Assembly: GCA_023439125.1 (NCBI GenBank)
Contig: JAEXOU010000005.1
Location: forward strand, 868,001-932,000
Length of the DNA: 64,000 nt
From: Bacillota bacterium
GTDB taxonomy: Bacteria; Bacillota; Clostridia; Lachnospirales; Lachnospiraceae
Direction of reading: 5' to 3'
Under the pieces are notes generated by a model, which did no database searches, had not been told where the DNA came from, and saw only the letters and a program-made list of their open reading frames with translations. The translations under genes were made by a program, and so were the position numbers. Below, piece by piece: positions 8,991-16,505 of this stretch. Position 1 is the first letter of the stretch, and each line of letters begins with the position of its first letter.

Positions 8991-9638
8991 TTAAAGAACG
9001 TATGGTAATATGTCCTTTGGATATTTGGCAATATAAGTTGCACCTGCTTTCCTATGTTCTTCCTGGTCACCATAACCATACAGTACTCCAATCGAATCCA
9101 AACCACACGTTTTGGCACCGATGATATCATGCTTTCTGTCACCAATCATAACTGCTTGTCTCAAATCCGTTATATATCTATTTTCTAATATATATTGAAT
9201 AACTTCCGATTTTGTAGTTCTTGTATTATCCATATTACTTCCTACAACTTCTGAGAAATACTGTCTTAACTCAAAGTGTTCTAGAATTTTCTCTGCCATA
9301 ATCGTAGGTTTAGAGGTTGCTACAATTAACGTTTTCTGCTTTGCTTTTAGTGTCTCTAACACATGTTCAATATCCTCATATGGCTGATTTTCAAATAAAC
9401 CCTTGTCCATAAAATACTCTCGATAATAGATGACTGCTTGCTCTGCCTGTTCTCTTGAAAAATTATTAAATTCCATAAAGGAATCAATTAATGGAGGACC
9501 AATAAACTTATATAGACAAGCTCGGTCATTTACATTGATATTGTATTTTTTTAGAGCATACATCACGGAATTCGTAATACCGATTCCTGGATCAGTCAAG
9601 GTTCCATCCAAGTCAAATAATAAGTATTGGTAACTCAT
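8991..9638 (-). CDS. HAD-superfamily phosphatase (phosphoglycolate phosphatase/pyrophosphatase-like)
   Basis: A 215-aa HAD hydrolase beginning MSYQYLLFDLDGTLTDPG. The start at 9638 follows TAGGAGAG; the upstream in-frame extension lacks a ribosome site. Motif I is DLDGT with the nucleophile aspartate, motif II is VATSKP, and motif IV is IGDRKHDI. A helical cap (about residues 18-80) makes it subfamily I, like Gph and PpaX. The substrate cannot be told from sequence. It lies 53 bases downstream of the alpha/beta hydrolase gene on the same strand. Confidence 0.88.
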   Translation of the reverse strand: MSYQYLLFDLDGTLTDPGIGITNSVMYALKKYNINVNDRACLYKFIGPPLIDSFMEFNNFSREQAEQAVIYYREYFMDKGLFENQPYEDIEHVLETLKAKQKTLIVATSKPTIMAEKILEHFELRQYFSEVVGSNMDNTRTTKSEVIQYILENRYITDLRQAVMIGDRKHDIIGAKTCGLDSIGVLYGYGDQEEHRKAGATYIAKYPKDILPYVL

Positions 9639-9691
9639 GTGTTCTCTCCTATCTGTTCTACTTGTAGACATCTTACTATGTATTACATGTC

Positions 9692-10651
9692 TTACATATT
9701 TTTTATAAATTTGCTGATTAGTTGAATCACTTCTTCTTGATTGGACCAATGAATATAATGGCTCGAGTTTTTAAGAACAACTAGTTCAGAATTTGCTGAC
9801 CATTCACATAATTGATTTTGCATCTCAATCCATTCTTCCTCTTGATCAGAGCTAATTACTAAGAAAGGGATGTCCAACTTCTTTTTATGTTCTAATACGG
9901 TTTCTGCATTCTCATTGATAAGCATTATGTTATCAATATTACTAGCATTACCAAGGAAACGGTTGTACATAGATAGATCAAGCTTTTGTAAGTCCTCTGG
10001 TAACCCTTTATAACGTAGATTTTCTCCTACGAACGGCAACTTTACTAATCCATTAACTAAACGATTCCAGCCAGTAAAACGTAAGAATGCCTCTGCTCGG
10101 TTTAACGCCATTGCACTCGTTTCAGAATAATCCTTATAGTACTCTGGACTTCCACAATCTAAAAATACGATCCCCTTTACTTGTTTTGGATGCTGTTGTG
10201 CGAATCTTAAGGCTTCCAAAGAAGCGAGAGAATGAGCTACAATTACAAACGATTCCGACTTTCCAGTATAACTTAATAATTCTTCTAACTCAATTGCAAG
10301 ATTATCTACTGTTCGCTCGATTGTAGTATCCTCACTCCATCCGAACCCAGCGCGATCAAACGTAACTGTCTTTGCTGTCTTGGATAAATTATCCTGTAAA
10401 TTATAGAAATCCGTATATCCACAAGGTGTTCCTGAGCCAGTAAGAAAGACAATGGTACGGTTTCCTTCCCCTTTTTGTACCATATGTACCTGATGTGAGT
10501 TTACATCAACAAGCTCTCCTACTGGCTTGTAACACTCCTCCTCTACCCTTTCCAATCCCTGATGCCAGATAATAACTATCGCTTCTACTACAATAAATAT
10601 GATCAATATAAGTAATTTTTTATGTTTTCTTCTTCTTTTATGATTTCCCAT
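9692..10651 (-). CDS. Membrane-anchored alpha/beta hydrolase
   Basis: The 319-aa protein starts with a basic stretch (KRRRKHKK) and one transmembrane anchor (about residues 13-29), so the enzyme domain is outside the membrane. The oxyanion region is FLTGSGTPCGY. The nucleophile elbow reads VAHSLASLE, with alanines replacing both glycines of the usual G-x-S-x-G. The acid is probably the Asp in VISSDQEEEW and the His is in SSHYIHW near the C-terminus. All triad positions are present, so it is likely active; the substrate is unknown. Confidence 0.82.
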   Translation of the reverse strand: MGNHKRRRKHKKLLILIIFIVVEAIVIIWHQGLERVEEECYKPVGELVDVNSHQVHMVQKGEGNRTIVFLTGSGTPCGYTDFYNLQDNLSKTAKTVTFDRAGFGWSEDTTIERTVDNLAIELEELLSYTGKSESFVIVAHSLASLEALRFAQQHPKQVKGIVFLDCGSPEYYKDYSETSAMALNRAEAFLRFTGWNRLVNGLVKLPFVGENLRYKGLPEDLQKLDLSMYNRFLGNASNIDNIMLINENAETVLEHKKKLDIPFLVISSDQEEEWIEMQNQLCEWSANSELVVLKNSSHYIHWSNQEEVIQLISKFIKNM

Positions 10652-10697
10652 TCTACACTCCAGTTTTTTTCCTAAGTGACATTATACCATTAATTCT

Positions 10698-12023
10698 CTA
10701 ATTTGGGTATTCTATTATAATACCATCTTGTGCATCTTCATCCAAAGGCTTATTTTTATTTTCTATATAAAAATCTACCGCCGGATCTTTCATTTCCATA
10801 ACTCGATAGCTTTCTTTTGTTTCTGGATTTTTTATTGTTTCACTTCGATTTCGGTATAAAAATTTCGTAAGAGCGTAACAATCTACCCAGATTTCATTAT
10901 TTCCCTCTTTTTGAGATTCATCAAAGATAAGCTGTAATCCAAAGTGAAGATGTGAAGTCGATATGTTATTCACATTTTCTTTGATGGAATATCCTGTTCT
11001 ACCTAAATAACCAATTACATCCCCAGCTGTTACGACACTGCCCTCTTGGAGGCTTTTATTATACGGAAAGTCCTTTCGCATATGAGCATAATAGTAATAT
11101 CGCTTGCCATCAAAACTACGAATACCAATTCTCCAGCCTCCGTAACGATTCCAGCCAATAGCCTCAACATAGCCCGACTCTACAGCAATAATTGGTGTGC
11201 CGATGGACCCCATCATATCGTGGCCAAGATGTTGTCGACGAAACCCATAGCTTCTTGATACCCCAAAATCATCAAAATCATTATAATAATAATTTCTGGC
11301 AATTGGCGAGAAAGCTTTCAAGCCATAACGAGTTACCCAAATTTTTTTAGGTTCCTCTGATTCTGATCCTTTCTCTTCCTCAACTATCTCATTAGGTAAA
11401 GTATCTTTTTTCTGAAATCCCAAGTTATCTTGTTGCATCAAAGGAGTTGGAGTCACTGTTGATGAATCTATTGGAGTTGGCATAACCGTTAGTGTTGTTG
11501 AAGCTATAGGAGTTGGTGTTGCTGTTGGTGTTGGTGATACTATAGGAGTTAGAGTTGGCACCGTGGTTGGTGCATATACTTGTATTTCATATTCTCCGAC
11601 TAAGCCTCCAAGTACCGCTTCATACGCTTCGTAATAATAAGCGTAATATTTTTTATCTTTAGTCAAGCTAGACATCGTTTCTTCTCCCGATAATAAACAC
11701 TCTGCAAGCTTTACCATATCTTTTTCTTTATAGTTTTTAAAATCACCACCATATTTTGTACCAAGATAGGCCAGCAATTCGATCCAGTGAAGCTCAACTT
11801 CTTTGCCATGCGTTTCTATGTCATATTTATATGCTTTATCCAACGCCGAATAACAAACATCAAAATCAACCCATTTAATATATTTCTTATTATCCTTTGT
11901 GTCAGCTGTAACTTCAATGGATTCTTCCACAAAAATAGATCGATTCATGAATATACCGCATAATATTAGCAGGCAGATTACCTCAAGAACTATTATGTAA
12001 ATGCTTGGAATACGTATATGCAT
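10698..12023 (-). CDS. M23 family metallopeptidase with Pro/Thr-rich linker
   Basis: A 441-aa membrane-anchored cell-wall endopeptidase. Residues 7-26 are a transmembrane anchor. Residues 46-150 form a helical domain rich in aromatic residues (KYIKWVDFDVCYSALDKAY, then KYYAYYYEAYEAVLGGLVGEYE) seen in clostridial M23 proteins. Residues 150-200 are a low-complexity TPTP/ST linker from imperfect short DNA repeats. The LytM zinc site is complete: HLGHD, then HLHFG near residue 365. Its neighbourhood beside sigK suggests, but does not prove, a role in sporulation. Endopeptidase activity on peptidoglycan is inferred from the family. Confidence 0.88.
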   Translation of the reverse strand: MHIRIPSIYIIVLEVICLLILCGIFMNRSIFVEESIEVTADTKDNKKYIKWVDFDVCYSALDKAYKYDIETHGKEVELHWIELLAYLGTKYGGDFKNYKEKDMVKLAECLLSGEETMSSLTKDKKYYAYYYEAYEAVLGGLVGEYEIQVYAPTTVPTLTPIVSPTPTATPTPIASTTLTVMPTPIDSSTVTPTPLMQQDNLGFQKKDTLPNEIVEEEKGSESEEPKKIWVTRYGLKAFSPIARNYYYNDFDDFGVSRSYGFRRQHLGHDMMGSIGTPIIAVESGYVEAIGWNRYGGWRIGIRSFDGKRYYYYAHMRKDFPYNKSLQEGSVVTAGDVIGYLGRTGYSIKENVNNISTSHLHFGLQLIFDESQKEGNNEIWVDCYALTKFLYRNRSETIKNPETKESYRVMEMKDPAVDFYIENKNKPLDEDAQDGIIIEYPN

Positions 12024-12205
12024 GGAATACCCCTAATATATACTTCGTTGTATCTTATGTGTTTTTTTTGCTTCTTATTACCAAAAATATTTTTTATGGA
12101 TTCTATTAATTTTCAATGAAGTAAACGTGATCAGAAACAAGACAAAGCTTTCTTCGCAAACTGTCCAATGGATGAAAAAAATAAATAATAAAAAGGTGGA
12201 AAGGC

Positions 12206-12233
12206 ACGATTACTGTCCACAAGTCATAAAGTA
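12206..12233 (+). promoter_or_regulatory. Candidate sigma-K (or sigma-E/K) promoter upstream of sigK
   Basis: AC at 12206-12207, 17 bases, then CATAAAGTA at 12225-12233 fits the sigma-K consensus (AC, 16-17 bp, CATANNNTA). It lies 30 bases before the sigK start codon. The -35 is only two bases, so a chance match is possible. Confidence 0.4.
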
Positions 12234-12262
12234 GTAGTAAACCTAAGCGTTGAGGTGCCCGC

Positions 12263-12889
12263 TTGAAGTCGTTTCCGAAACCGTTAAGTGCTAAGGAAGA
12301 AAACGAAATGCTACTTTTGTGCAAAGCAGGCGATAAAACCGCACGCGATGTTTTAATTGTGCGTAATCTGCGTCTTGTTGCCCATATCGTTAAAAAATAT
12401 AACACACAAGACAGAGAAACCGACGATTTAATATCCATAGGCACAATTGGACTCATAAAGTCCATCGATACCTTTGATGCCGATAAAGGAATCCGACTAG
12501 CCACCTACGCTTCTAGGTGTATCGATAATGAATTATTAATGATGCTTCGGAGTGGTAAAAAACAATCCAAGGAAGTTTATTTATATGAACCCATTGGGTC
12601 AGATAAAGAAGGGAATGAAATTAATCTACTAGATGTAATAGAAAGTACAGATGACGATTTTATTGATATGTATGAATTACGAGAAAATGTTAAGTGTTTA
12701 TATAATTTTATCGATAATTGCCTAACAGATCGAGAGAAGGAAATCATTCTACTACGCTACGGTCTTCATGGAACAAGAGAGATTACTCAACGTGAAATCG
12801 CAGAACGATTGAACATTAGTCGTAGCTATGTTAGCAGAATTGAAAAGAAGGCACTCAAAAAGTTACGTAATCGGTTCGATGCATCCTAA
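12263..12889 (+). CDS. sigK: Sporulation sigma factor sigma-K, no pro-sequence
   Basis: A 208-aa sigma-70 family protein directing late mother-cell transcription. Region 2 holds NLRLVAHIVKKY and DLISIGTIGLIKSIDTFD; region 4 holds LTDREKEIILLRYGLHG and ISRSYVSRIEKKALKKL. The middle sequence YEPIGSDKEGNEINLLDVIES is typical of SigK. The start is TTG at 12263 with GAGGTG five bases upstream, giving MKSFPKPLSAKEEN, which aligns with residues just after the processing site of Bacillus pro-sigma-K. An in-frame TGA at 12251 rules out a pro-peptide. The coding region is uninterrupted, so there is no skin-type insertion. Confidence 0.88.
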   Translation: MKSFPKPLSAKEENEMLLLCKAGDKTARDVLIVRNLRLVAHIVKKYNTQDRETDDLISIGTIGLIKSIDTFDADKGIRLATYASRCIDNELLMMLRSGKKQSKEVYLYEPIGSDKEGNEINLLDVIESTDDDFIDMYELRENVKCLYNFIDNCLTDREKEIILLRYGLHGTREITQREIAERLNISRSYVSRIEKKALKKLRNRFDAS

Positions 12890-12905
12890 AGAAGGGTGCT
12901 AATGG

Positions 12906-13012
12906 GGCTGTCACACGAATGACAGTATGAATAAAAGAAGGAAGGGTGATAGTATATTTTCGCCGTAGAGCTTCCTTCTTTTATTCAATATTCAGCTAGT
13001 GCGACACCCCTA
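12906..13012. repeat. Family 3-related palindrome, internally deleted copy
   Basis: AATAAAAGAAGGAAG and CTTCCTTCTTTTATT form a 15-bp perfect inverted repeat around TATATTTTCGCCGTAGAGC. The ends (CAGTATGAATAAA on the left, ATTCAGCTAGTG on the right) match the ends of the element at 45790-45943, but the CTTACAAG interior is missing. It directly follows sigK and may serve as its terminator, although no clear T-run is seen. Confidence 0.65.
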
Positions 13013-13121
13013 ACACCACTATTTAATCCAATTGTTAACTTAATTCACCCTTCTAGTAAGTATAAATAAAGGATAACTATTACTTCTTTAACAAAATATG
13101 AGCTCTTTCAATAGTAAATAA

Positions 13122-13436
13122 TTACACCATGCTGAATGTCTGAGTATTTCTACGATATCCTATAATACTGCCATTACGAAGTTGATGACCTTCACAACTT
13201 AATTGAGTAATAGCATCTACATCGGCTACAGGATGCCCAGACCGGTTCACAATGCGCCACCATCCAGGCAATCTACCACGATTGTCAAAAATATAGCGAC
13301 CAACAATACCCCCGACGCCTTTTTTACCGAAAACGATAAGACCGATATCGCCAAATTCGAGCAATTCTCCCGGTTTTGAATTGATAACTAGCTCGTCAAT
13401 TTGATTTGCATGAGTTTTTGTGATTTCGATTTTCAT
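13122..13436 (-). CDS. Hypothetical protein (104 aa), partner of the RHH/DUF1413 protein
   Basis: I do not recognise the family. The ATG at 13436 overlaps the stop of the upstream gene by four bases (ATGA), a translational-coupling arrangement. The protein is small and mixed alpha/beta with a glycine-rich middle (GLIVFGKKGVGGIVGRYIF) and LPGWWRIVNRSGH. No transmembrane segment or known catalytic motif is visible. Base composition looks richer in G+C than the flanking genes, which may reflect transfer. The coupling and shared promoter suggest it works with its partner; a toxin-antitoxin or phage-derived role is only a guess. Confidence 0.7.
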   Translation of the reverse strand: MKIEITKTHANQIDELVINSKPGELLEFGDIGLIVFGKKGVGGIVGRYIFDNRGRLPGWWRIVNRSGHPVADVDAITQLSCEGHQLRNGSIIGYRRNTQTFSMV

Positions 13437-13792
13437 TGATTAACCTCCTTCTTTGAATACCACTGTGTCTTTGCACTATCCATATGTGTTGCTGTAACAT
13501 TTGCGATCTTGCCCGCGTCAACGTGTTGGTAAAAGACGCGTCCGAGAGCAAGTTTTATGCCCTTTGGGATGCTAACCCAATCAGTAGCCATTACTGCGCG
13601 TATGTTAAAATCAGTTCCCATTTTCATCGAATTAACTCGATTTATTAATTCAGGGAACCATCTACGGAAATCGTTGCCCGGAAGAACTATATCTTTGACG
13701 TACTGAGCGATCGTACTCCCTTCGATGTTAGCTTTTTCCTCCAGCTTAGCATATTCATCATCACTAACTGGTATTTGAATAACCTTTGCCAT
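13433..13792 (-). CDS. Ribbon-helix-helix-like protein with DUF1413-like domain (119 aa)
   Basis: The N-terminal 40 residues (VIQIPVSDDEYAKLEEKA, then STIAQYVKDIVL) have the strand-helix-helix pattern of MetJ/Arc DNA-binding proteins. The rest (residues 60-115: FNIRAVMATDWVSIPKG, GRVFYQHVDAGKIANV, QWYSKK) resembles DUF1413, found in small bacterial and phage proteins. GGAGGG precedes the ATG. It heads a two-gene operon behind a consensus promoter whose elements are flanked and overlapped by repeated palindromic sites. This suggests that the RHH domain represses its own operon. Confidence 0.72.
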   Translation of the reverse strand: MAKVIQIPVSDDEYAKLEEKANIEGSTIAQYVKDIVLPGNDFRRWFPELINRVNSMKMGTDFNIRAVMATDWVSIPKGIKLALGRVFYQHVDAGKIANVTATHMDSAKTQWYSKKEVNQ

Positions 13793-13800
13793 AATGACCC

Positions 13801-13877
13801 TCCTTTATAATAATTACCTCTGGTTATTATTATAAACCTAGTTAAAATATGTGTCAATAGGTTATTATTAAAAACCT
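13801..13877 (-). promoter_or_regulatory. Consensus promoter with three repeated operator-like sites
   Basis: The minus strand carries TTGACA (13852-13857), 17 bases and TATAAT (13829-13834), a perfect sigma-A promoter. GGTTATTATTATAAACCT at 13822-13839 overlaps the -10, and GGTTATTATTAAAAACCT at 13860-13877 lies just upstream of the -35. A degenerate inverted copy (AGGTAATTATTATAAAGG) lies at 13802-13819. The site spacing of 38 bp is close to four helical turns, which fits a cooperative repressor, most simply the RHH protein encoded downstream. Confidence 0.72.
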
Positions 13878-13992
13878 GATATCATTACTTAATATTAAAT
13901 TGTCAATATAAAGTCATATAGAACACTATGGCAAAAAACAGTGGCTAGAAATCTAGAAACCAAGACTCCACTACAGACCCATACAGAACCTA

Positions 13993-14061
13993 AAAAGAAT
14001 GAAGTCACATCAAAGAAATCAAATTTAATTATGGTTTCTTTAATATAACTTCATTCTTTTA
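13993..14061 (-). terminator. Terminator after the U32 peptidase gene
   Basis: AAAAGAATGAAGT and ACTTCATTCTTTT form the outer stem, and AAAGAAA/TTTCTTT form an inner one. It lies 18 bases beyond the stop codon; on the minus strand the stem runs into CTTTTTAGG. Confidence 0.65.
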
Positions 14062-14078
14062 CTATAATCTCAATCTAC

Positions 14079-15359
14079 TTATTGCCCGCAAGAAGCACAG
14101 CCACCTTCTGGTTTTGAAGGTTTATCCGCACTATTTACACGAAGGATATCATACTGGTCTAGGCTCGCATCGAAGGTAACGAATAGTTTCTGCTGTGGAT
14201 GAGGACAGCTTTCCATCTGATTGCCCTCTTCATCTTCAATCTTTAACACAGTTGTCGCTACATTCTCACCATTTGGTTTCATCACTTCTATTACATCACC
14301 GACACAGAACTTATTTCTTTGTTCCATCTCACAGGTGCCATCTTCTCGTCTACCTGAGATAGTTCCAAGGTAAACATAATCCTTTACATAGCTATTCGTA
14401 TCATAAATCTGAGCATCTGTTTGAGGTTTGTTAAAGAAGAAGCCTGTTGTAAACTGACGATACGTACATTTTGCGATTTCCTGACGATACCATTCAAGAT
14501 TCTCACGGTATTTTTCTTCACTTTCAAAATAATCATCAATCGCTTTACGGTAAGTTCTCGCTACGGCTGCAACATAAAGAGCTGTTTTCATACGTCCTTC
14601 TACCTTTAAGCTATCGATTCCAGCAGCAACGATTTCTGGAATAAATTCAATCATACATAGATCTTTTGAGTTAAAGATATAAGTACCGCGATCATTCTCA
14701 TAAACTGGCATATACTCACCTGGACGAGTTTCTTCAACTACATGGTATTTCCAACGACAGGCATGAGTACAAGCACCTTTGTTTGCATCTCTTCCAGTAA
14801 AATAGTTGCTTAATAAACAACGTCCAGAATACGCAATACACATTGCTCCATGAATAAATGTCTCAATTTCTAAATCATCTGGTATATTTGCTCTTAATTC
14901 CTTAATTTCGTCTAATGACATCTCACGAGCAGAAACAACACGAGCTGCTCCTAACTTGTGCCAAAACTGATATGTTCTATAATTTACGCTGTTCGCTTGT
15001 GTACTAATATGAAGTTCAATTTCAGGACAAACATCCTTAGCAATATCAAATACACCTGGATCAGAGATAATCAATGCATCTGGCTTGATCTCTTTAAGTT
15101 CTCTAAAGTATTGTTCAACACCCTTAAGATCATAGTTATGTGCTGTTATATTAGCAGTTACATAAACTTTTTTTCCATACTGGTGAGCAAATGCAATTCC
15201 CTCTTTCATATCCTCAAGAGTAAAATTCTTTGCTTTTGCACGAAGCCCATACATTTCTCCACCAATATATACTGCATCCGCACCATATATAATCGCTGTC
15301 TTTAATACTTCTAAATTACTTGCCGGTATTAATAATTCCGGTTTTTCTCTTCTACTCAT
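14079..15359 (-). CDS. U32 family peptidase, probable tRNA ho5U synthesis protein (TrhP-like)
   Basis: The U32 signature ETFIHGAMCIAYSGRCLLSNY region is present, followed by the cysteines of GACTHACRW, which fit an iron-sulfur site. Start at 15359 (426 aa, MSRREKPELLIPASNLEVLK) is supported by GGAGTG; the frame continues upstream only through hairpin repeats. In Bacillus, two U32 proteins (YrrN/YrrO, TrhP) make 5-hydroxyuridine at tRNA position 34 from prephenate-derived chemistry and adjoin trmR, exactly as here. Only one U32 gene is present. The end CASCGQ is an additional cysteine pair. The specific function is by homology and context. Confidence 0.88.
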   Translation of the reverse strand: MSRREKPELLIPASNLEVLKTAIIYGADAVYIGGEMYGLRAKAKNFTLEDMKEGIAFAHQYGKKVYVTANITAHNYDLKGVEQYFRELKEIKPDALIISDPGVFDIAKDVCPEIELHISTQANSVNYRTYQFWHKLGAARVVSAREMSLDEIKELRANIPDDLEIETFIHGAMCIAYSGRCLLSNYFTGRDANKGACTHACRWKYHVVEETRPGEYMPVYENDRGTYIFNSKDLCMIEFIPEIVAAGIDSLKVEGRMKTALYVAAVARTYRKAIDDYFESEEKYRENLEWYRQEIAKCTYRQFTTGFFFNKPQTDAQIYDTNSYVKDYVYLGTISGRREDGTCEMEQRNKFCVGDVIEVMKPNGENVATTVLKIEDEEGNQMESCPHPQQKLFVTFDASLDQYDILRVNSADKPSKPEGGCASCGQ

Positions 15360-15370
15360 AAAACACTCCA

Positions 15371-15483
15371 TTCTATTATCTGACTGCATTGCAATTTCTA
15401 TTATCTGACCGCTTTGCAATCCTATCACCTGAACAGTGTTTTGCTTGCAAAACACTCGCGCCAAGCGCGGTCGCGTAAGCGAC
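15371..15483. repeat. Two to three 25-bp tandem repeats followed by three adjacent hairpins
   Basis: TTCTATTATCTGACTGCATT... is repeated with a 25-bp period at 15371 and 15396, and degenerately at about 15420. Then come three perfect stem-loops in a row: GTGTTTTGC/GCAAAACAC (15436-15455), CGCGC/GCGCG (15457-15469) and GTCGC/GCGAC (15470-15483). The array sits directly upstream of the U32 gene and would lie in its leader. It is not coding. Confidence 0.6.
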
Positions 15484-15530
15484 ATCTTCCTATCGCGCTT
15501 GTGTGCATCTTAGCGTCCATCCTTTTGGAC

Positions 15531-15583
15531 GCTTTTTTTACATACTAGGAAATTCAGAGGAATTTCCTAGTATGTAAAAAAGC
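15531..15583. repeat. Family 2 palindrome, copy 1
   Basis: A near-perfect 50-bp palindrome with GGAAATTCAGAGGAATTTCC at its centre and arms reading TTTACATACTA/TAGTATGTAAA. It adjoins a GCGTCC/GGACGC hairpin at 15513-15532. It lies between trmR and the U32 gene. Confidence 0.8.
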
Positions 15584-15673
15584 AAAGTACACACAACTTT
15601 GCTTCCTTATGATATCATATTCTTTTACAAATTCCAAACTTTTTTTCTATCCTAATTTTACTATTTTTATTTA

Positions 15674-16381
15674 TTATTGCTTTAGAATCGATACTGCAAC
15701 ACCATCTCCAACTGGTAAAATCATTGTCTGAAATTCTGGCATATGAGTCAATGTATATAAATATTCACGCATTCTCACATGAATCGTACGGTCTCGTCTC
15801 GAAATACTGTATTTTGATTTCGCAATGCTGCCTTCCTGAAGAACATTATCTGTTATAAATAGACCTCCATCTGCTAATAACTTCATAATCTCAGGAAGAA
15901 AATTCATATACTGAGCTTTTGCAGCATCCATAAATATAAAATCAAATTTCTTTGCTAATGGAACTTCATTTTTCCCAGGATAGAATAATGTAACTTCACT
16001 TTCCTGTGGCTCTCCATTTAGCATACGTAATGCATCCATAGCCTCTCCCATCATAAGCGTAATATCTTGCGCCCTACGTGCATTCGGGAGATTTTTCTTT
16101 GCTTCTACTAGACGCATCTCAACCTTTTCAATTGTAGTGATTCTACAGTTATTCGGCATATATTCACTCATCAATGAACTAGAAAAACCAACAGCGGCTC
16201 CTACTTCAAGAATTTCTTTCGGCTGTTTCATAGTGAGAAAGAATTTTAATAATGTTTGCGCCTCTTTTCGTATAATTGGTACTTCGTCTTGAATTGCTTT
16301 CTTTTCTAGCTCTCTTAGATACTCTGGTAGATCAATTTCCAAGGAATTAATATAACTAGCAATATGTTCATCTACAATCAT
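15674..16381 (-). CDS. trmR: O-methyltransferase, probable tRNA 5-hydroxyuridine methyltransferase
   Basis: A 235-aa class I SAM-dependent methyltransferase of the caffeoyl-CoA/catechol O-methyltransferase type. SAM motif I is ILEVGAAVGFSSSLM (about residues 58-72); FDFIFMDAAKAQYMNFLP carries the metal-ligand aspartate; DNVLQEGSIAK holds the following Asp-Asn pair. The Bacillus orthologue YrrM (TrmR) methylates ho5U34 to mo5U34 in tRNA and lies next to mltG and the U32 genes, as here. This context makes the tRNA role likely. Confidence 0.85.
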   Translation of the reverse strand: MIVDEHIASYINSLEIDLPEYLRELEKKAIQDEVPIIRKEAQTLLKFFLTMKQPKEILEVGAAVGFSSSLMSEYMPNNCRITTIEKVEMRLVEAKKNLPNARRAQDITLMMGEAMDALRMLNGEPQESEVTLFYPGKNEVPLAKKFDFIFMDAAKAQYMNFLPEIMKLLADGGLFITDNVLQEGSIAKSKYSISRRDRTIHVRMREYLYTLTHMPEFQTMILPVGDGVAVSILKQ

Positions 16382-16505
16382 TGTTTATTTTTAGTAGCAA
16401 ACTGTATTGTATGTCTGAAAGCTCTTTACACAAAATACTGTCTACTACGTTCTCCTTTCTTACAATAAACTAAAATTTTTCGCATGCTCTACAAATTAAA
16501 ATTTG

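Noticed and set aside
11400..11580. Short repeats (GGAGTTGGNGTTGN) that could suggest a CRISPR or minisatellite
   Set aside because: They are the in-frame Pro/Thr linker of the M23 peptidase; there are no spacers of constant length.
15360..15485. N-terminal extension of the U32 peptidase to 15485
   Set aside because: The extension is encoded by hairpins and tandem repeats; the ATG at 15359 has its own ribosome site and matches family length.
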